Notes under the pieces: model-generated
What the model was told of the DNA's origin: nothing
Seen by the model: the letters and a program-made list of their open reading frames with translations, nothing else
Database searches by the model: none
Assembly (NCBI GenBank): GCA_949295115.1
Contig: CASFJU010000004.1
Span: 1 to 64,000 of the forward strand
DNA length: 64,000 nt
Source: an uncultured Phascolarctobacterium sp.
Lineage (GTDB): Bacteria > Bacillota > Negativicutes > Acidaminococcales > Acidaminococcaceae
Reading direction: 5' to 3'
Position numbers and translations under genes: made by a program
In this document: one piece after another, positions 8,825 through 16,688 of the stretch
Layout: each line of letters starts with the position of its first letter
Numbering within the stretch: the first letter of the stretch is position 1

Positions 8825-8852
8825 ATTGTATTCTGTATACAAAATTTGTCAA
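8825..8852 (-). promoter_or_regulatory. Promoter of the gamma carbonic anhydrase gene
   Basis: A perfect -35 TTGACA (8847-8852) and -10 TACAAT (8825-8830), 16 bp apart, on the minus strand. The spacer contains the palindrome TGTATACA (8834-8841), the same octamer seen at the nifJ promoter. Confidence 0.75.
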
Positions 8853-8916
8853 GGAATTGGCGGGGATTTTACCTTAAAAATAAAACCCCTGCCAAAACCG
8901 TTAACTTATTAACACT

Positions 8917-10146
8917 TTATGCCCTCGCCATGCCGCGCACTTTGGTAAGGTAAGTGTAAACACCGGCGCACACCAGAATAAAACCGGTCAGTACAAGTAT
9001 CAGGCGCGTCGGCAAAAAGCCGCCTAAAAAACCGCCCAACAAAGGCCCAACCACGCCGCCGAACTGCTGCGCGCTGGTAACAAGCCCAAACGCCTTGCCG
9101 CGGACGGAAGGGTCGGTAACTTCAACAAGGCGCGCGTTAATGTTAGGCACCGCGCCTGCCAGGAACAAGCCGTAAACAAACGTAACCGCCGCGTACTGCC
9201 AGATGTTGCTGACAAAGAACTGGCACATATTTATTGCGCCCGCGCAGATAAACACCAAAAACAGAGTTTTGGTATAACCGCGCTTTTGCCCGCGGTTGCC
9301 CCAGTACGGACCGGCGATAATACCGGCGATACCCGCCAGCGAGAAGATAACGCCCGCCGTTTTAACAACGTCGTCATTGACAACGCCGCCCAAAAGATAC
9401 GAAACGTACATGGTAATCAGCGGCTGCACAATCATCACACAAACCTGCACCAGAAAGAACATGCTCATAACAAACAACAGGCCTTTGTTTTGCAGCGAAG
9501 CGCGCAAATCCGCCCAAACGTGTATAACTTTGCCTTCGCCCTTTTCGTGCCCAATATCGCGCACCAGCGCAATAACCATAATTGTGGCAATTAAAAGCGC
9601 CACCGCCGCGATATAAAACGACATGCGCATGCCGAACCACGCGCTGACGTAACCGCCGAGCATCGGTCCTAAAATGCTGCCGCTGGCAACCGCCGTCTGC
9701 ATAAGACCCATACCCCAGCCCATTTTAACCGCCGGCAGCGTGGATGAAACGAGCGACAGCGCCGCCGGTACAAAGCCGCTGACAAGGCCTGCCAAAAGAC
9801 GCACGCCAAAAAGCTGTTCCGGCGTCTGGCACATGCCCATCAGCGCATAGCTGATTGCCAGCCCGAAGCCCGCGCGGATTGCCATCAGGCGCTGGCCTAT
9901 TCTGTCCGCGTGAGCGCCCCAGTACGGCGCCATAACCGCCGCCGTAAAAAACGTTACGCTGTAAATAAGCCCCGTCCATTCATTAACATCGCTTTGCGCA
10001 ACGCCTAAATGCTGCAAAAGGTACACAGGCAAAAACGGCACGCACATGGTGTAGCTGGCGCAGCAGAAAAACACGCACACCCATAATACGTACAGGTTCA
10101 GCTTCCAGTGCAGCTTACCGCCGCCCCTGTCCTCAAAAATATTCAT
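8917..10146 (-). CDS. MFS transporter, probable drug efflux
   Basis: A 409-residue membrane protein with about 12 hydrophobic segments in two six-helix halves. The loop after helix 2 has the MFS motif A pattern (PYWGAHADRIGQR), and the central linker is charged (RDIGHEKGEGK). A second motif-like loop (PYWGNRGQKRGYTK) follows in the C-half. This arrangement fits the MdtG/multidrug efflux group of the major facilitator superfamily. The substrate is not known. The gene is divergent from an uncharacterised protein at 10306, with about 160 bp between them. Confidence 0.85.
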   Translation of the reverse strand: MNIFEDRGGGKLHWKLNLYVLWVCVFFCCASYTMCVPFLPVYLLQHLGVAQSDVNEWTGLIYSVTFFTAAVMAPYWGAHADRIGQRLMAIRAGFGLAISYALMGMCQTPEQLFGVRLLAGLVSGFVPAALSLVSSTLPAVKMGWGMGLMQTAVASGSILGPMLGGYVSAWFGMRMSFYIAAVALLIATIMVIALVRDIGHEKGEGKVIHVWADLRASLQNKGLLFVMSMFFLVQVCVMIVQPLITMYVSYLLGGVVNDDVVKTAGVIFSLAGIAGIIAGPYWGNRGQKRGYTKTLFLVFICAGAINMCQFFVSNIWQYAAVTFVYGLFLAGAVPNINARLVEVTDPSVRGKAFGLVTSAQQFGGVVGPLLGGFLGGFLPTRLILVLTGFILVCAGVYTYLTKVRGMARA

Positions 10147-10244
10147 AATATCATCTCCGCACGATAATATCTTATATTAACATTTTATCATACCATAAAT
10201 ATTTAGTGTGACATTTGTGTAAACTCATTGCACAAAAGGGGTTG

Positions 10245-10273
10245 TTGCGGCGCGGCGGCGGATATTGTATAAT
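10245..10273 (+). promoter_or_regulatory. Promoter of the uncharacterised gene and GNAT operon
   Basis: A TTGCGG -35 (10245-10250) and a consensus TATAAT -10 (10268-10273) with 17 bp between them, upstream of the gene at 10306. Confidence 0.6.
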
Positions 10274-10305
10274 AAATTGACTACATTAAATAAGGATGTG
10301 TGACC

Positions 10306-11388
10306 GTGAAAGGATTTAAAAAGCAGGAACTTGAGCAGCAGGGCTTTATGGGTAAGCTGTTTGGCAGCAAGCCCCAGCAGAACGCCTTTGCCGAAATAAA
10401 TAACATTCTGACGGACGCAGCAAGCGCCGCCGAACTGACTAAGGACGCAGCCGCAGATATTTTTAAAAAGTGGGGCTGCAAGTTTAACGACGGCAATATG
10501 GACCAGCGCAGCGCCATTTACCGCAAGGTTGCGGACAACGCCTTTACCTACGCCAAGGACAAGGACGACGCGCTTTTGGCTGACCGCGCCCATATGGCAG
10601 AAATTTTGGAGATACCGGAAAACCTGTGCCGCCTGGCGGATAACGGCGCAAAAAAATCGGCGTATTTTGCACGCTGCCGCAACATCGTCAACGGCGAAGA
10701 AACCTTGGATATTAAAGCCATTAATGAATTGTTCGGCTACGATTATGAGGACGGCTTTGACTTCCGCAAGCAGGTGTTTAACGATTATTTCAATGGTGAA
10801 TTTGACCGCATTGCCGAAGCAAAACGCTTTACGCCGGACGACGAACAGCACCTGCGCGATATGTGCGCCAAGCTGGATATTCCGTATGAATTTAAAGCAA
10901 ATATCGACAACGCGCTGACAAAGTACCGCTATCTGTGGAACGCTGAAAATGCGCCGCTGGGCAATGTTAAAGTTGACTTCCCGCTGGAAGAAGGCGAAAT
11001 CTGCCACGCGGCAGGACAGGCTTATTTGTGCGAGGTTAAAACCGTTGCCAAAGAGGACAACTACTATCAGCTGACCCGCAAGCTGCGTATTGATGAAACT
11101 ATTTCCTTTAAGGGCGAGCATATCGAGCACCCTCAGATTATGGAAGAAACGGCGGTTATCACCGACGCAGGCTACCTGTTTTTGACCAACAGCCGCATTA
11201 TTTATTTAAGCAAAAAAATGGCTAAGGAAATCCGCCTGGACGATTTAAAAACGGCCGACCTTTCTTCTAATATCATTTACGCGCATAAAAACGACGGCGA
11301 GAGCCTTTCCTTTAAAATGCAGGACGACGCTGCCGAAGTTATGTTTGCCATTTTGCGCCGCATTTTAACCGACAGGAACAAAAAATGA
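10306..11388 (+). CDS. Uncharacterised cytoplasmic protein, possible C-terminal PH-like domain
   Basis: A 360-residue soluble protein with no signal peptide or membrane segment. I do not recognise the N-terminal two thirds, which are helical and charged. The last 100 residues look like a bacterial PH-like fold: a strand-rich run (GYLFLTNSRIIYLSKK) ends in a helix (AAEVMFAILRRIL), a pattern seen in small membrane or protein-binding modules. I start it at GTG 10306 because AAGGA lies 9 bases upstream; GTG at 10300 is possible but only 3 bases from that site. Its stop overlaps the ATG of the GNAT gene (ATGA), so the two form an operon. Confidence 0.65.
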   Translation: MKGFKKQELEQQGFMGKLFGSKPQQNAFAEINNILTDAASAAELTKDAAADIFKKWGCKFNDGNMDQRSAIYRKVADNAFTYAKDKDDALLADRAHMAEILEIPENLCRLADNGAKKSAYFARCRNIVNGEETLDIKAINELFGYDYEDGFDFRKQVFNDYFNGEFDRIAEAKRFTPDDEQHLRDMCAKLDIPYEFKANIDNALTKYRYLWNAENAPLGNVKVDFPLEEGEICHAAGQAYLCEVKTVAKEDNYYQLTRKLRIDETISFKGEHIEHPQIMEETAVITDAGYLFLTNSRIIYLSKKMAKEIRLDDLKTADLSSNIIYAHKNDGESLSFKMQDDAAEVMFAILRRILTDRNKK

Positions 11389-11966
11389 AGGACTTAATCC
11401 GTTTTGCAATGCCTGCCGATGCCGTGCGCATTTTGGAAATTTACGCGCCGTATATTACGGATACCGTTATCTCGTTTGAATACGACGTACCGTCGCTTGC
11501 GGATTTTACCGCACGCGTGGAAAGAATCAGCAACAAGTATCCGTACATTGTGTATGAGCACGACGGCGTGGTAGTAGGTTACGCTTACGCGTCGCCGTAT
11601 ATTGAACGCGCGGCGTATGATTACACTGTTGACCTGTCCGTTTATGTGGACGCAGCTTATTGCGGGCAAAGCATCGGCGAATGTTTATATGCAGCGCTGC
11701 TGGATATTCTGGCAAAGCAGGGCTTTTACAACGCTTATGCCTGCATTACCGCCACCAACCGGAACAGCCTTAATTTTCACAAACGCATGGGCTTTACCGA
11801 CGCCGGTACGCATCCGTTAGCCGGTTTTAAACACGGCAAGTGGCTGGACGTTTGCTGGTATTATAAACGCTTACAAGCAGATACCAACCCGCCGCAGCCG
11901 CTGAAACAAATCAGCAGCTTCAATAACGGCGACTTATTGCAGCCTGACGAAACGTATAGAAAATGA
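11385..11966 (+). CDS. GNAT N-acetyltransferase, phosphinothricin acetyltransferase-like
   Basis: A 193-residue acetyltransferase of the GNAT superfamily. The order of motifs matches the Pat/YncA group: an N-terminal IYAPYITDTVISFEY, a VVVGYAYASPY strand, a DLSVYVDAAYCGQSIGECL pyrophosphate-binding region and a C-terminal NRNSLNFHKRMGF. Family members use acetyl-CoA to acetylate amino groups of small compounds such as phosphinothricin or methionine sulfoximine. The last 25 residues extend past the usual end. It is translationally coupled to the upstream gene by a 4-bp overlap. Confidence 0.85.
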   Translation: MKDLIRFAMPADAVRILEIYAPYITDTVISFEYDVPSLADFTARVERISNKYPYIVYEHDGVVVGYAYASPYIERAAYDYTVDLSVYVDAAYCGQSIGECLYAALLDILAKQGFYNAYACITATNRNSLNFHKRMGFTDAGTHPLAGFKHGKWLDVCWYYKRLQADTNPPQPLKQISSFNNGDLLQPDETYRK

Positions 11967-11976
11967 GCTTAATACG

Positions 11977-12017
11977 CAAAACAACCTGCCGCAGCAATGC
12001 AGCAGGTTGTTTTTTAT
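11977..12017 (+). terminator. Terminator after the GNAT gene
   Basis: AACAACCTGC (11980-11989) pairs with GCAGGTTGTT (12002-12011), followed by a T-run. The hairpin is nearly the same as the one behind nifJ. Confidence 0.85.
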
Positions 12018-12060
12018 TTATAACGTCTTGACTAATTTTTACTTTTCAAGCATAATATAA

Positions 12061-12097
12061 AAGCCGTGACTCTTTCCGGTAGGAAGGAGGTGTTTGG
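12061..12097 (+). promoter_or_regulatory. SD-sequestering leader of Fst-type toxin locus 1
   Basis: CTCTTTCC (12070-12077) pairs over eight positions, one of them G-U, with GGAAGGAG (12082-12089), around a GGTA loop. The right arm carries the AAGGAGG ribosome site of the toxin gene, so translation should be blocked in the folded RNA. GCCGTG at 12063-12068 can also pair with CACGGC at 12189-12194, right after the toxin stop. A promoter TTGACT (12028-12033) with CATAAT 17 bp downstream lies ahead. Confidence 0.75.
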
Positions 12098-12187
12098 ATG
12101 ACGACAATAATAATCCCCTTCTTTGTATCTGTCGCAGCAAGTATAGCAGCGTACTATATTTGCAAGTGGCTGGACAGATACTTATAA
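12098..12187 (+). CDS. Fst-family type I toxin, locus 1 (29 aa)
   Basis: A 29-residue hydrophobic peptide: a short polar start, one membrane helix beginning IIIPFFVSVAAS, and a charged end (KWLDRYL). The P-x-FV motif and the WL near the C-terminus match the Fst/par toxin family, which acts at the inner membrane. AAGGAGG lies 7 bases upstream but is held in a hairpin. A copy of the start region (ATGACxACAAT and following) occurs again downstream at 12249-12274, inside a convergent antisense RNA. This is the architecture of the enterococcal par locus. Its paralogue at 20153 shares YYICKWLD. Too short for most gene finders. Confidence 0.8.
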   Translation: MTTIIIPFFVSVAASIAAYYICKWLDRYL

Positions 12188-12202
12188 CCACGGCCAGCAC
12201 AT

Positions 12203-12233
12203 AAAAAACCGGGAGTTGCAGCTCCCGGTTTTT
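12203..12233. terminator. Shared bidirectional terminator of Fst locus 1
   Basis: CCGGGAG (12209-12215) and CTCCCGG (12222-12228) form a perfect stem with A- and T-runs on both sides. It ends both the toxin mRNA and the convergent antisense RNA. Confidence 0.85.
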
Positions 12234-12274
12234 CTTTTGATGTGTCTGAATGACAACAATCAATCCCTCTTTGT
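12205..12274 (-). ncRNA. Antisense antitoxin RNA of Fst locus 1
   Basis: A minus-strand promoter at 12281-12309 should start an RNA near 12274 that ends at the shared terminator, giving about 70 nt. Its 5' part is complementary to the direct repeat copy at 12249-12274 and therefore, with few mismatches, to the start region of the toxin mRNA at 12097-12126. It also overlaps the mRNA 3' end through the terminator. Both contact types are known for RNA II of par loci. Confidence 0.72.
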
Positions 12275-12280
12275 GCTTAC

Positions 12281-12309
12281 ATTATAGCACGGTTCATTAT
12301 AAAAAGCAA
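12281..12309 (-). promoter_or_regulatory. Antisense promoter of Fst locus 1
   Basis: TTGCTT (12304-12309) and TATAAT (12281-12286), 17 bp apart, read on the minus strand just downstream of the thiC stop codon. Confidence 0.75.
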
Positions 12310-12313
12310 AATT

Positions 12314-13618
12314 TTATTTGCGGCAGTTTTTGCACTTATCCAGATATTCGCCGACAATTTTGACTGCGCAGTAATCGCCGCACATGGAGCAGGCTTCTTC
12401 GTCTTCCTTGTTCTTTTTATCTCGGTAGGCCTGCGCTTTAACAGGGTCAATGGCAAGCTCAATCTGCTTTTTCCAGTCCAGTGCCTTGCGTGCCTTCGCC
12501 ATTTCCAAATCCCAGGCAACAGCTTTAGGCAGCCCTTTGGCGATATCGGCCGCGTGGCCTGCAATACGCGCCGCAATTACGCCCTCACGCACATCGTCGA
12601 TATCGGGCAGCCCCAAATGTTCAGCCGGCGTTACATAGCACAAAAAGTCCGCGCCGCTGACAGCCGCCAGCGTACCGCCGATAGCGGAGGTAATATGGTC
12701 GTAGCCCGGCGCAACATCCGTCACTAAAGGTCCCAGCACATAAAACGGCGCGCCGTGGCACACACGTTTTTGCAGCTGCATGTTGGCGGCAATCTGGTTG
12801 TAAGGCACATGGCCCGGCCCTTCCACCATTACCTGCACGCCTTTATCCCACGCACGCTGCGCCAGCTCGCCAAGGTTCAAAAGTTCCTGCAGCTGCGCAC
12901 GGTCGCTGGCATCGGCAAGGCAGCCGGGGCGCAAACCGTCGCCCAAACTAATTGTCACGTCGTATTCGGCGCAGATGTCCAGAATCTCGTCATAATATTC
13001 GTACAGCGGGTTCTCCTTGCCGTTATGCAGCATCCAGCCAGTAATAAAGCTGCCGCCGCGGCTTACCACGTCCATCACGCGCCCTTCGCCGGTCAGCATG
13101 TCCAGCACCTTTTTGTTAATGCCGCAGTGTATCGTCATAAAGTCCGCACCGTCCGCCGCCTGCTGGCGGATAACGTCAAACAAATCCTCTTTCGTCATCT
13201 CCACAACGGCGCCGCGTTTTTTAATCGTTTCCACCGTCACCTGATAAATCGGCACCGTGCCGACCATAACCGTGCTGGCATTAATAATCGCCCTGCGCGA
13301 TGCATCGATGTTGTCGCCCGTGGATAAATCCATCACGCTGTCAGCGCCCGCGTCAATCGCCGCCTGCAATTTTTCAAGTTCCGGCTCCGGGTCGGGAAAG
13401 CTGCTGGACGTGCCGATATTGGCATTGACCTTAACGCTCAGCCCCTGCCCCACGCCGCGCGGCGTTACGTTTTTATGGTTTATGTTAAGCGGTATGGCAA
13501 TCGTGCCTTCGGCCACGCCCTTGCGGATAAATTCTTCCGTCACGCCCTCGTAGGCTGCCACCTGCTTCATCGCTTCGGTAATAATGCCCTGACGGGCAAG
13601 CTGCATTTGTGTTGCCAA
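12314..13618 (-). CDS. thiC: Phosphomethylpyrimidine synthase ThiC
   Basis: A 434-residue radical SAM enzyme that turns aminoimidazole ribotide into hydroxymethylpyrimidine phosphate for thiamine. The family markers are clear: NIGTSSSFPD, STGDNIDASRR, TIHCGI, EGPGHVP and the C-terminal cluster motif CSMCGDYC that binds the 4Fe-4S centre. The start is TTG 13616-13618, with AAGGAAG 7 bases upstream; the next ATG is at 13604-13606. The frame is open further upstream but without a ribosome site. No TPP riboswitch is visible in the 190 bp upstream, which is unusual for thiC. It stands alone, convergent with Fst locus 1. Confidence 0.96.
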   Translation of the reverse strand: MATQMQLARQGIITEAMKQVAAYEGVTEEFIRKGVAEGTIAIPLNINHKNVTPRGVGQGLSVKVNANIGTSSSFPDPEPELEKLQAAIDAGADSVMDLSTGDNIDASRRAIINASTVMVGTVPIYQVTVETIKKRGAVVEMTKEDLFDVIRQQAADGADFMTIHCGINKKVLDMLTGEGRVMDVVSRGGSFITGWMLHNGKENPLYEYYDEILDICAEYDVTISLGDGLRPGCLADASDRAQLQELLNLGELAQRAWDKGVQVMVEGPGHVPYNQIAANMQLQKRVCHGAPFYVLGPLVTDVAPGYDHITSAIGGTLAAVSGADFLCYVTPAEHLGLPDIDDVREGVIAARIAGHAADIAKGLPKAVAWDLEMAKARKALDWKKQIELAIDPVKAQAYRDKKNKEDEEACSMCGDYCAVKIVGEYLDKCKNCRK

Positions 13619-13811
13619 AAAATCACTTCCTTTGCTGTTGATGTTTTTATTATAACCCAAAACCGTGCAACTCTCCACCGCTTTTGCAGATTTTTTAAAA
13701 TTAGTCTTTACGTGTATTTAATAATTATTTTTTATTTTTCACATAAATATCAACATTTACTTACTGATTAGTGCTATAATAAAATCAGCAAAGAAATTAG
13801 GAGGCGATTAT

Positions 13812-14981
13812 ATGTCACGCTTTACTTTACCACGCGATATTTACTACGGGCCGGGCGCCCTTGATGAATTAAAGGTTCTGGCTGGCCATAAAAAAGCCAT
13901 GATTTTAACCGGAGGCAGCTCCATGCGCAAAGGCGGCTTTTTGCAGAAAACCGAAGAAGTTTTGAAAGCCGCAGGCCTTGAAACCGCTCTGTTTGAAGGC
14001 ATTGAGCCTGACCCTTCCATTGAAACCGTTATGAAAGGCGCGCAGGCCATGCGCGAATTTGAACCGGACGTTATCGTCGCTATCGGCGGCGGCTCGCCGA
14101 TTGACGCAGCCAAAGCCATGTGGGTATTTTACGAACACCCCGACAAAACATTCGACGATATTAAAAATCCATTCACTATGCCGAAGCTGCGCAACAAGGC
14201 AATCTTCGTAGCCATTCCGTCCACCAGCGGCACAGCTTCCGAAGTTACCGCCTTTTCTGTTATCACCGATTACAGCACCGGCATCAAATATCCGCTGGCC
14301 GATTTTGAAATTACGCCGGATATCGCCGTTATCGACACCGATATCCCGCTGACGATGCCGCCGAAGCTGACTGCCCACACCGGCATGGACGCTCTGACAC
14401 ACGCCATCGAAGCTTATGTTGCCACTGCGCGCAGCGAATTTTCCGACGCGCTGGCATTAAAAGCCATCGGCGATATTTTTGACAACCTGCTTGACAGCTA
14501 CCACGGCGATAAGGAAGCACGCGGCAAAATGCACATTGCTCAGTGCCTCGCAGGCATGGCGTTCAGCAACGCGCTTCTGGGCATTGCCCACAGCCTGGCG
14601 CACAAAACCGGCGCTATCTTCCACATTCCGCACGGCTGCTGCAACGCAATCCTGCTGCCTGCAGTTATCCAGTACAACAGCCGCGTTGCTATGTCCCGCT
14701 ATGCTGCCATTGCCCGTTACCTCGGCCTGCCCGGCGGCACCGATAAACAACTGACCGATTCGCTGGTTAAAGCTATTATGGAAATGAACAAAGCGCTGAA
14801 CATTGCGCAGACTTATAAAGACAACGGCGTAAGCGAAGAGCTGTTTAAGGAGCACGCCGACGCTATTGCCCACAACGCAGTGCTTGACCCATGCACTTTC
14901 AGCAACCCGCGCCCGATTGACGACGCAGCCATGAAAGAAGTGCTGGCCTGCGCTTACTACGGCAAACCGGTAACTTTCTGA
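13812..14981 (+). CDS. Iron-containing alcohol dehydrogenase
   Basis: A 389-residue group III (iron-type) alcohol dehydrogenase. It shows the NAD(P) loop GGGSPIDAAKAM, the PSTSGTASEVTAFSV region, and the metal ligands in TGMDALTHAIEAY and LAHKTGAIFHIPHGCCN. Relatives are NAD(P)H-dependent butanol or ethanol dehydrogenases that reduce aldehydes in fermenters. The exact substrate cannot be told. An extended AT-rich upstream region has a TATAAT box about 30 bp before the ATG. It is followed at once by its own terminator, so it is monocistronic. Confidence 0.92.
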   Translation: MSRFTLPRDIYYGPGALDELKVLAGHKKAMILTGGSSMRKGGFLQKTEEVLKAAGLETALFEGIEPDPSIETVMKGAQAMREFEPDVIVAIGGGSPIDAAKAMWVFYEHPDKTFDDIKNPFTMPKLRNKAIFVAIPSTSGTASEVTAFSVITDYSTGIKYPLADFEITPDIAVIDTDIPLTMPPKLTAHTGMDALTHAIEAYVATARSEFSDALALKAIGDIFDNLLDSYHGDKEARGKMHIAQCLAGMAFSNALLGIAHSLAHKTGAIFHIPHGCCNAILLPAVIQYNSRVAMSRYAAIARYLGLPGGTDKQLTDSLVKAIMEMNKALNIAQTYKDNGVSEELFKEHADAIAHNAVLDPCTFSNPRPIDDAAMKEVLACAYYGKPVTF

Positions 14982-15017
14982 TTGCCATTTCAATAAAATC
15001 AAAACACTGTAAATTTA

Positions 15018-15048
15018 ATGCCGCTGCCCAAAAAGCAGCGGCATTTTT
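15018..15048 (+). terminator. Terminator after the iron alcohol dehydrogenase
   Basis: ATGCCGCTGC (15018-15027) pairs with GCAGCGGCAT (15035-15044), followed by a T-run. Confidence 0.9.
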
Positions 15049-15268
15049 ATTATTATTTATACACGTTTTTATAAAATCTATTCAGCGCAAACTAAAATTC
15101 CGTCCTAATCATCATGGCATTAATTTTAACTCTTTCAAGCATAAAATGTGTTAAATTAACAATAATTCACACTTTTTACGGCATTTAAGGTTGTTTTTTG
15201 TTGTATTTTGTGCGAAAATATAATAGTAATTGTGTAACTTGTGTTTGGTTAGTTGGGAGTAATTTTAC

Positions 15269-16201
15269 ATGGAACCGGTAAAAAAGCAAAAACGTAAAAT
15301 AAACGATAAATACACTTTAATGCTGATACCGCATAACGGTAAAGAATCAAAAAGCTATAATTTCCGCAGCAGTGTGATTGCCAAAATCGGCATTGTTTTC
15401 TACATTTTATTATTTTTCGGCATTATCGGCGCGTTAAGAACTTCGATAGTAGTTTACGACGCCTACGCCAGCCAGCATGAGCTTGCTGCCTACCGCAGCG
15501 AAAAAGCCGCACAAGAACAGAAACTGGCTGATTTGCAGAAAGAAAACGAAAAAATGCAGCAGGAAATGGCTGAAATTTCCGCACTGGAAAATGAAGTACG
15601 CAAGGAATTGGGCAACAACAAGCAGCCTTCCCGCGGAGGCATTGACCGCAGCCAGTACATGGGCCAGGGCGGCCCGCTACAGGCTGATATAAAAATGATT
15701 GACGTTTATGCTGCACAGACCAAAAACCTGCAGGCAGAAATGCAGCAGAAAAAAGAAAATCTCAACAATCTGCTGGCTCAACTTAAAGAACGCAACGCAC
15801 GCCTTAACGCCACCCCGGACATCTGGCCGACGGCCGGCGGCAGCATTACCTCTTACTTCGGCGGCAGGGCAAACCCGTTCAGCGGTTACGGCTATGATTA
15901 CCATCCCGGCATTGATATCGGCAACGATTACGGCGCACCCATTTACGCCGCTGCAGACGGATATGTTGAATTTGCAGGCTGGTTCGGCGGCTACGGCCGT
16001 TATGTAAAAATCAGCCACGGCTACGGTTACGAAACCGCTTACGGCCATATGTCTTCTATCGCCGTTTCCAGCGGCGACTATGTTAAAAAGGGCGAAGTCA
16101 TCGGTTATGTTGGCAGCAGCGGTTACAGCACCGGCCCGCACCTGCATTACGAAGTTATTATCAACGGGCAGGATTCTGACCCGCTTGAGTTAATACACTA
16201 A
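15269..16201 (+). CDS. Membrane-anchored M23 family peptidase (LytM domain) 1
   Basis: A 310-residue protein with one membrane segment near residues 36-58, an extracytoplasmic coiled coil of Glu/Gln/Lys-rich sequence (about 65-180) and a C-terminal LytM/M23 domain. Zinc ligands fit HPGIDIGNDYG, and the catalytic AYGHM and GPHLHYEV motifs are intact, so it should be an active DD-type endopeptidase or a strong relative acting on peptidoglycan. The layout is that of division or envelope hydrolases. A paralogue with the same architecture is encoded at 53762-54676; both share the sequence YMGQGGP before the peptidase domain. The 287 bp upstream hold an AT-rich promoter region with a TATAAT box and nothing else I can identify. 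Confidence 0.9.
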   Translation: MEPVKKQKRKINDKYTLMLIPHNGKESKSYNFRSSVIAKIGIVFYILLFFGIIGALRTSIVVYDAYASQHELAAYRSEKAAQEQKLADLQKENEKMQQEMAEISALENEVRKELGNNKQPSRGGIDRSQYMGQGGPLQADIKMIDVYAAQTKNLQAEMQQKKENLNNLLAQLKERNARLNATPDIWPTAGGSITSYFGGRANPFSGYGYDYHPGIDIGNDYGAPIYAAADGYVEFAGWFGGYGRYVKISHGYGYETAYGHMSSIAVSSGDYVKKGEVIGYVGSSGYSTGPHLHYEVIINGQDSDPLELIH

Positions 16202-16219
16202 TTTGAAGTTCAATTCATT

Positions 16220-16247
16220 AAACCACGCCTTTAACGGCGTGGTTTTT
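16220..16247 (+). terminator. Terminator after M23 peptidase 1
   Basis: AACCACGCC and GGCGTGGTT form a stem over a TTTAAC loop, followed by six T. Confidence 0.9.
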
Positions 16248-16322
16248 TATTTGCCAAACTGTAAACTCCGTTACAAAATTGCTGCGGCAAAAAGCTATTT
16301 TTCAAAAAATTATCTGCTTTTG

Positions 16323-16350
16323 TTGACAAGCGGCGCAAAACTGCTATAAT
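16323..16350 (+). promoter_or_regulatory. Promoter of the serine operon
   Basis: A perfect TTGACA (16323-16328) and a perfect TATAAT (16345-16350), 16 bp apart, precede the T-box leader. Confidence 0.85.
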
Positions 16351-16356
16351 TACCCT

Positions 16357-16688
16357 ATAAATCAATACAGCCAACACGATGATGGAGAAGCTCTGCGCTA
16401 AACTTGCAGAAAGCCGCCGGTTGATGCGAGGCGGCAGTAAGGCGTAAGTAAGTTCCGCTCCGGAGATGCGAATGACGAATTCGACGGGTACCGCCCGATA
16501 CAGCGTACTAAAGATGGCCGTATGGCAATTTGGGTGGCAACGCGGGTAACTCTCGTCCCATGTGGGATTGAGGGTTTTATTTTTTATCCGCGCAAGCACA
16601 AAGCCGCGGCTGAATTTGGGTGGCACCACGAGATAGAGAAGCTCGTCCCAAGGACGGCTTCTCTATTTTTATTGCAGGAGGTAACAAC
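16357..16688 (+). promoter_or_regulatory. Serine T-box leader with two antiterminator/terminator modules
   Basis: The leader has the usual T-box opening (CGATGATGGAGAAGC) and a distal Stem I loop with GGTTGATGCGAGGC. Candidate serine specifier codons TCC lie at 16454 and 16459. A first T-box core TGGGTGGCAACGCGGG (16531-16546) with CTCGTCCC is followed by a terminator at about 16550-16586. A second core TGGGTGGCACCACG (from 16617) with CTCGTCCC is followed by a very strong terminator (ATAGAGAAGC with GCTTCTCTAT, 16633-16670). Both bulges are TGGC, matching the GCCA end of a tRNA with discriminator G such as tRNA-Ser. Only 57 bp separate the modules, so there is one Stem I for two switches. 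It controls serC. Confidence 0.88.

Noticed and set aside
4492-12011. The near-identical hairpins CAACCTGC...GCAGGTTG at 4492-4519 and 11980-12011 as a mobile repeat
   Set aside because: Both sit exactly behind genes with a T-run on the proper strand, so they are ordinary terminators; likeness of two terminators is not enough for a repeat element.
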